Assembly (NCBI GenBank): GCA_947471745.1
Contig: CANJKZ010000092.1
Span: 1,798,001 to 1,862,000 of the forward strand
Length of the DNA stretch: 64,000 nt
Source of the DNA: Closterium sp. Naga37s-1
Lineage: Eukaryota; Streptophyta; Zygnematophyceae; Desmidiales; Closteriaceae
Direction of reading: 5' to 3'
Positions 58,793-64,000 of the stretch are shown piece after piece (position 1 is the stretch's first letter; the number at the start of each line of letters is the position of its first letter). The notes beneath the pieces are model-generated. The model was given only the letters and a program-made list of their open reading frames with translations, had not been told where the DNA came from and did no database searches. A program made the translations under genes and the position numbers.

Positions 58793-60893
58793 GCTGACAG
58801 CCAAGGCAGCCCTGATAGCCATGGGTGAAGCTGCCCGTGAACATTTCCTGCCAATTCAGTACGGCGTGGCAGTGCCAGGTGGAGCAGAGGCGGTAATCCA
58901 CGCAGCCAGGGCATTCTTGGATGCCCGTCCCGACAGCCTGGTCCTACAAGCCGATATTTCGAATGCATTCAACACCATTTCGCGACGTGCCATCACTACT
59001 GCGTTACAGGAGCCCGGACTCTCGCCACTGCAGCCATTTGTAAAACTGACCTACGGTAACCCGTCGCAGCTGCTCCTGGACGCCGATTTCAACTGCGAAC
59101 CGCTGCAAAGTGAACGGGGCGTTCGGCAGGGAGACCCCCTAGGCCCGTTACTGTTCGCAGCGGGAATACACTCCACGCTCTGTGAGATTGCAGAGGCACA
59201 CCCCAACGTGCTCTGCTTGGCGTATGCGGACGATGTCACCTTCCTGGGTGACACTTCGTGCACTGTAGCAGCCTTCACAGATTTCACAGCCAAGCTGGCT
59301 CGTCTGGGCCTGACGCATAATCCGCAGAAATGCGTGGCCCGGAGCTCGATCACAGTCACACAAGCACAACTCCCACCCGGGGTGCCGGTTTCAAAGGACG
59401 GAGTATGGCTTCTGGGTAGCTACGTGGGAACGGACGCCGGAGCAGCCAAATTCCTATCCGAACAGCTAGCCGAGATGACGAAGCCGCTGCCACTTATAGA
59501 ACGTGCTGACCCCCAAGTAGCAGCGCTGCTCCTCACGCGATGCATTTCTAGACGAGTAGCCTACCTCATTAGAACGACACTGCTCCACCTACTCCCCCGC
59601 GACACCTGGAGCCAGTGGGGTCGGGACCTTCTCACTACCTTACTCACCTCCTGCGACATCCGCATGCCAACGTGTCACACCGAGCAAGCGCGTGTGTGGG
59701 AGCAGGCGTCGCTGCCCACGTCGCTGGGTGGCATCGGCATTACAGACCCGCTCATAGAAGGGGTCTACGGTTTCACAGCGAGTTTCACTCAAGCGGCGCT
59801 ATTCCTGTCCTCCCTGGCGCTAGAACCGGAGAATGCTTTGACGATCGCTCAGAACCACATGCTGCTGCCAAGAGACGACAGCACGCTGATGCATACATGG
59901 CTCAAGGAGTGCGAAGCGGCCCTGCCACTAGACGCGCGCGAGATCCTGGAGAAGGAGCGGCTGGAGCGATCGGATATTAGGCTACAACATGTGCTCGGGC
60001 TCAAGGTGCACGGGAGCAGATACGCCGTACAGGTCCGGGCGACCAGGCGCATGCGGCTGAACCCACTTTCAGGCCACACGCAGCGTATGTTCTCGCTGAC
60101 TGGATATGGCACTGGCGATTGGCTGACCGCGATCCCCATTGAACCCACAAGACGGATAGGCCCCGTACACTTCGCCAACGCCGTTCGATTCCGCCTGGCC
60201 CTCCCCTTTTCAACCCCTAAGAACTGCGACTGCGCGGACAAGACCGCCATCACTGATCCCCGCCTGCCGAACCATCTCCTCCGCTGCGGCATGGGCAAAC
60301 ACCGCATCAACACTCACAACGAGCTATGGGATGCGTGCATTAGCATGGCGCAGCACGCAGGTTTCATTGTTCACGGCGAGTCGGCCGTCCATTGCCCCAT
60401 CGAGGAACAAACCGCCGACTTCACCTTGACAGATAGAAGCAGTGGGGCGGTTTATGTCTGTGATGTCACCATCACAGACCCCATAAGCACGAGGGACCCA
60501 GAGGCGCAGAAAGGCAGGGGATGGGCAGCACGGGAACAAGCGGATAAGAAGATCAAGCATTACGCCAACCGGCCGGAGACGGTTGGCTTTTTCCCACTAG
60601 CGGTCGACACCTATGGCTGCCCATGCGCGGAGGTACCAACCTTCTTGAAGCTACTAGCGGACACGGCGGCTCGGCGCCATTTCAATGCCGACTCTAAATC
60701 CTTTTATGCCGCCAAATTCCTGCACCAGTTTCGGCAGCGATGGTCAGTGGCACTTCAGAGGGCCCAGTCGGTGGGCCTTCTACTCAAGTTGGGCGAGGCG
60801 GCAGCAGCAGAGAACCCGCCTGTGGGGGGGATCGGTCAAGAGTTACACCTAGGGGACTGTTTCACGGTAGTTGAGCCCTTTTTGGAGCTCTAG
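58793..60893 (+). pseudogene. GA-6 sense ORF after the copia-5 insertion: RT and RLE, open
   Basis: Frame continues from LTAKAAL to the natural stop at 60,893 without lesion. It has LQADISNAFNTISRRAI, GVRQGDPLGPLLFA, LAYADDVTFLGD, CDC, LPNHLLRC, INTHNELWDAC (Trp for the Arg of other copies, next to the endonuclease motif), ADFTLTDRSSGA, CDVTITDP and PLAVDTYGCPCAEV. It ends LGDCFTVVEPFLEL, the conserved end of the family. It is cut off from its N-terminal half by copia-5, so it is not functional as it stands. Confidence 0.9.
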
Positions 60894-60982
60894 GTGAATA
60901 GTGAGTAAGTATGGCTGCCTTGTTTTGTTACGTCCATACCCTGCCTGTTTGTACTTTGTTGCTATATCAATACAAGGACCAT

Positions 60983-61045
<63 letters not shown>

Positions 61046-61046
61046 G
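60983..61046 (+). repeat. (GA)n between GA-6 and GA-7
   Basis: This (AG)n tract with one GATA interruption directly follows ACAAGGACCATT. Confidence 0.97.
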
Positions 61047-61167
61047 CATAGTCCTAGTCCTTAGCCTCTCCTTCCCCTTCCTCCCTAGTATTTAAGGCCT
61101 TGCTGCCTGCCTAGCTCCTCATTATTCAGTTTGAAGTTGGATTCTAACTCCCAACCGAGCGGGAGAG

Positions 61168-61239
<72 letters not shown>

Positions 61240-61360
61240 CATAGTCCTAGTCCTTAGCCTCTCCTTCCCCTTCCTCCCTAGTATTTAAGGCCTTGCTGCC
61301 TGCCTAGCTCCTCATTATTCAGTTTGAAGTTGGATTCTTACTCCCAACCGAGCGGGAGAG

Positions 61361-61426
<66 letters not shown>

Positions 61427-61600
61427 CATAGTCCTAGTCCTTAGCCTCTCCTTCCCCTTTGTCCCTAGTATTTAAGGCCTTGCTGCCTGCCTAGCTCCTC
61501 ATTATTCAGTTTGAAGTTGGATTCTTACTCCCAGCCTAGTATAAAGGCCCTAGGATCTAGTCCTGGAGCCTCATTATTTAGTTTCTGGTTCGTTTGCTCT
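61047..61600 (+). promoter_or_regulatory. GA-7 tandem 5' promoter modules (four)
   Basis: TATTTAAG occurs at 61,089, 61,282 and 61,469 (periods of 193 and 187 bp) in modules with CTCTCCTTCCCC, then CATTATTCAGTTTGAAG. The first two run into AACCGAGCGGGAGAG and a new (GA)n tract (about 61,163-61,239 and 61,355-61,426). A fourth, different module with TATAAA at 61,540 follows and matches that of GA-2 and GA-4. Confidence 0.7.
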
Positions 61601-62590
61601 CCTAACCAAGCGGCTCGCGCCAGGAGGAGGAACAACCGGAGGGGGACGAGGAGCAGCCTGGGCAGAGGGCGCAGTTGGGGGAGGCGCTACTGGGGTCTGA
61701 GCAACACGCGGGGAGTTGCTCTGGCTCGCCTGCCCGTTCCGCTCCTCGCACACAGCAGCAGATACCACGCGCTGCAGGTCAGCCATCGTTACCGGCTGGT
61801 CATACCCCCAGCCGCCACCCCGCTGACGCGGCCCCCACCAGCCGCCTCGGCCGCCGCGTTGCGCTGCCCAGTTCGCCTGGGAACCGCGGCGACGAGGGGA
61901 AATGTGGCGGCGCCAGGGCGTCTCGCGCTCGTCCTGCCGCGCGGGGGATTGAGGCCGCTACTGACAACGGCCAGGAGACGGCGGACGCTGTGCAGACAGC
62001 ACAGGGGGATTTGCCACCGGCGGAGCAATGGGAACAGCCACGGGAGGCGCGGACAGACCCACTGCAGGCGGAGCAGCCACAGGCGGCGCAAGGGGAGCAG
62101 CTTCAGGCGACGCGAGAGGAGCAGCCACAGGCGGTGCGAGAGGTGCAGCCACAGGAGGCGCGGGAGGCGCAGCCACAGGCGGTGCAGGAGCAGATCCCGC
62201 CAGCACAAGCAGAGGAGGCGCAAGCGCCGGAGACAGTGCAGACGGGGGAGCCGGAGCGGCGGGAAGCGCCGGCTGGCCCAGGACGTGAGTGGTGGCGGAC
62301 CCCACCGACTGGGCCGGCACGCCGCCATCAACAATCGCCCACTCGGTGGCCGCAGACGGAGCGGCGGGGTCGACAGCTTGAAGAGCGAGACTCGCAGACA
62401 CAGCAATTGGCGCAGCGAGAGGGACAGGCGGCGCGACGGGAAGAGGCGCCGACAGCACAGGAGCCTGGCGACCACCGTCGCCAGGCCAAGACGCCGGCAC
62501 CTCGGGAAACGACGGTGCGGGGCGAGGAAGGTTTCCAGCGTGTTCTGTCACGGGCTTCGGAGCAGGAAGTGTTGGGGGGCCCGTCGCCAT
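61574..62590 (-). pseudogene. GA-7 antisense ORF, truncated, one stop
   Basis: From ATG 62,590 (MATGPPTLPAPKP) the frame is open to a TAG at about 61,958 and continues in the same frame to 61,574 with MADLQRVVSAAVCEER, the conserved coiled-coil segment. The C-terminal helical domain is lost with the 5' deletion of this copy. Confidence 0.62.
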
Positions 62591-64000
62591 GGTCCCCATT
62601 CCGGAGGCAGGCGGTGGCATTCCGTACGCAACCGACACAGCGCCAGCGCGCATTGGCGAATAATCAGTCGGCCCAGCAATCACCATCGAGGGGCCGTGGA
62701 GGACAAGGCAGAGGGAGAGTGGCAGCTAGCGGTGATGGAGGTGGACCGGAGAATGGCTTCCAGGCGGCAGGGAGACAGCTCTAGAACGGGCTAATGAGGA
62801 GGAGGATCGAGGGGACCCTTCTTATAGGGAGGAGCCGCTGCCACTAAGTGAGAGTGACGAGGAAGAAATTGTTGAAGCTGGGAGTCTAAGGCCTGGGAGG
62901 CAAGCTGCCGAGCATGAGACGGGTGTGGAAGGAGGAGTGCCACCGGCGAATCGGACGGCTACGATTCCAACCCCTGGTCAGGACGGAGCACCAAGGCGCC
63001 CTCAGAGGAATCAAGCCGCGCGCAATGGCAGTGCAACGACAAATCAAACACATTGCCCCCGCTACTACTCGCTAGGGGAATTGGCGAAGCGAACAGACCT
63101 GTTCGCAGTCATCGCTGATTGGGACGTGGCGGCCCTTTGCGACAGTCGTCAGCCATCCCTGTCGCGCCGATTACTGCCCAGTTTATATCAGTTGTTTTCA
63201 CTGGCGTTACTCACCCCGCTCCTTCACTTCGCGCGAAATCCGGACTCGGTCGCAGGGTGGCAACTTCTTCTATTTCTGCCGCGGCTCACACTTCGCCAAA
63301 CGTCGCCAAGAAGACCGAAGTGGCCCGAATTCAAAGCTCGTCTCAGAGCTTTCCAGTGTGGAGAATGGGAGCAGCTGTATTCTAACGCAATCGAAGCCAT
63401 CAACACCCCACCGCCTCCACGTCACCAGCCCGACGAGGCGGGAGTACTCAACAGGGCGGAGGGCCTGGCAAAACGTGGAAGTCTACGCCGAGCCGTGCTG
63501 GCCCTCGAGTCAACCCCGGTCTGCACGCCGGGTCCAGCAATCCTGGATGAACTCCGCGCGAAACACTCACCAACCGACAACGAGCAGCTGAGCTGGCCAA
63601 CAACACCTGGCCCGAACCTGCAGATCAAGTCGCACGTTCCTTCGTCGACACCCACCTGCACCCACCTGCATGCCCTAGTTAACACCCTCCTGGCAAGCAA
63701 ATTACCCGAGCCAGTGGGGGACCTGCTGACAGCCTCGCGCCTAATTGCGCTGTCCAAACCAGGGGGGGGGGGTTCGGCCAATTGCAATTGGCGAATGCCT
63801 GACGCGCCTCGCAGCCAAGGCAGCACTGACAGCAATTGGGGAGGTTGCACGTGACCACTTCCTGCCACTACAGTACGGGGTGGCAGTACCAGGGGGAGCC
63901 GAGGCCAACATTCATGTCGCACGTTCCTTCGTCGACTCAAGAGACAGCTGCGTGGTGTTACAGACCGACATTTCAAATGCCTTTAACAGCATTTCGCGCC
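61675..64000 (+). pseudogene. GA-7 sense ORF: N-terminal part and RT to window end
   Basis: The frame is open from 61,675 to 62,784 (GEEGFQRVLSRASEQ, QRQRALANN). A shift near 62,784 leads to a frame with DPSYREEPLPLSESDEEE and CDSRQPSLSRRLLPSLYQLF. A deletion near 63,630 removes GVGAGPSG. A run of about ten G at 63,763 shifts KPGGG from RPIAIGE. Reading continues in another frame to motif A (LQTDISNAFNSISR) at the window end. The rest of RT and RLE lie outside. Confidence 0.82.
62821..62826 (-). promoter_or_regulatory. GA-7 candidate antisense TATA box
   Basis: TATAAG on the minus strand lies about 236 bp before ATG 62,590, the same spacing as in GA-4 and GA-5. Confidence 0.38.

Larger units (their letters stand above)
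49239..60982 (+). mobile_element. GA-6: RLE-type non-LTR retrotransposon interrupted by copia-5
   Basis: Removing 52,204-58,797 leaves an element of about 5.15 kb that ends TATCAATACAAGGACCATT before (AG)n at 60,983. It has a single promoter module, both leader hairpins, upstream ORF and intact antisense ORF. RT-RLE is damaged before the copia-5 insertion and open after it. Confidence 0.9.
61047..64000 (+). mobile_element. GA-7: RLE-type non-LTR retrotransposon, cut by window end
   Basis: It has three near-identical (GA)n-headed modules plus a fourth promoter module, then a leader in which hairpins, upstream ORF and the first part of the ORFs are deleted (GCGGCTCGCGCCAGGAGG). Antisense and sense ORFs follow, with RT to the window end. 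Confidence 0.87.

Overview
This window is eukaryotic nuclear DNA made almost entirely of retrotransposons, nested in and next to one another; I see no ordinary host gene, rRNA, tRNA or CRISPR array. Ty1/copia elements primed by initiator tRNA-Met, TATA boxes of plant type and very GC-rich elements against a small AT-rich island suggest a green-lineage genome. A streptophyte alga is my best guess, with low confidence. Names below (copia-1 to copia-5, GA-1 to GA-7) are mine.

Region 1 (1-13,800): copia-1 lies on the minus strand and is cut by the left window edge. It is split by copia-2 (4,631-11,504, plus strand, 130-bp LTRs, target duplication TCACT). Region 2 (13,801-14,638) is AT-rich DNA without a recognisable gene. 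Region 3 (14,639-23,870): copia-3, plus strand, duplication TAAAA, 131-bp 5' LTR and an abnormal fold-back 3' end. It is interrupted by a solo LTR of the copia-5 family (16,243-17,042, duplication GTCTC) and by copia-4 (21,087-22,649), a small non-autonomous element with 143-bp LTRs.

Region 4 (23,988-64,000) is a head-to-tail array of seven related non-LTR retrotransposons, GA-1 to GA-7, all on the plus strand. They encode a reverse transcriptase followed by a zinc-knuckle and restriction-enzyme-like endonuclease (RLE). All six 3' ends in the window abut a (GA)n tract, and six of the seven copies also begin next to one (GA-3 only at a short one), so the (GA)n microsatellite looks like the insertion target. 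The 5' regions carry one to four TATA-bearing promoter modules, each headed by its own (GA)n tract, then in most copies a leader with two strong hairpins and a seven-codon upstream ORF. GA-6 is interrupted by copia-5 (52,204-58,792, 820-bp LTRs, duplication GCTGA), which has an uninterrupted 1561-residue Gag-Pol but no primer binding site.

The most unusual feature is a 439-451 residue ORF on the strand opposite to the reverse transcriptase in the 5' part of the GA elements. It is intact in GA-4, GA-5 and GA-6. Differences between copies fall mainly at third positions of its codons, so the antisense frame appears to have been under purifying selection. Its product has an arginine-rich segment, an RGG-like box, a short predicted coiled coil and a helical C-terminal domain, which would suit an RNA-binding ORF1/Gag-like partner of the RT-RLE protein. 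The GA family therefore looks like an ambisense, (GA)n-targeted retrotransposon.
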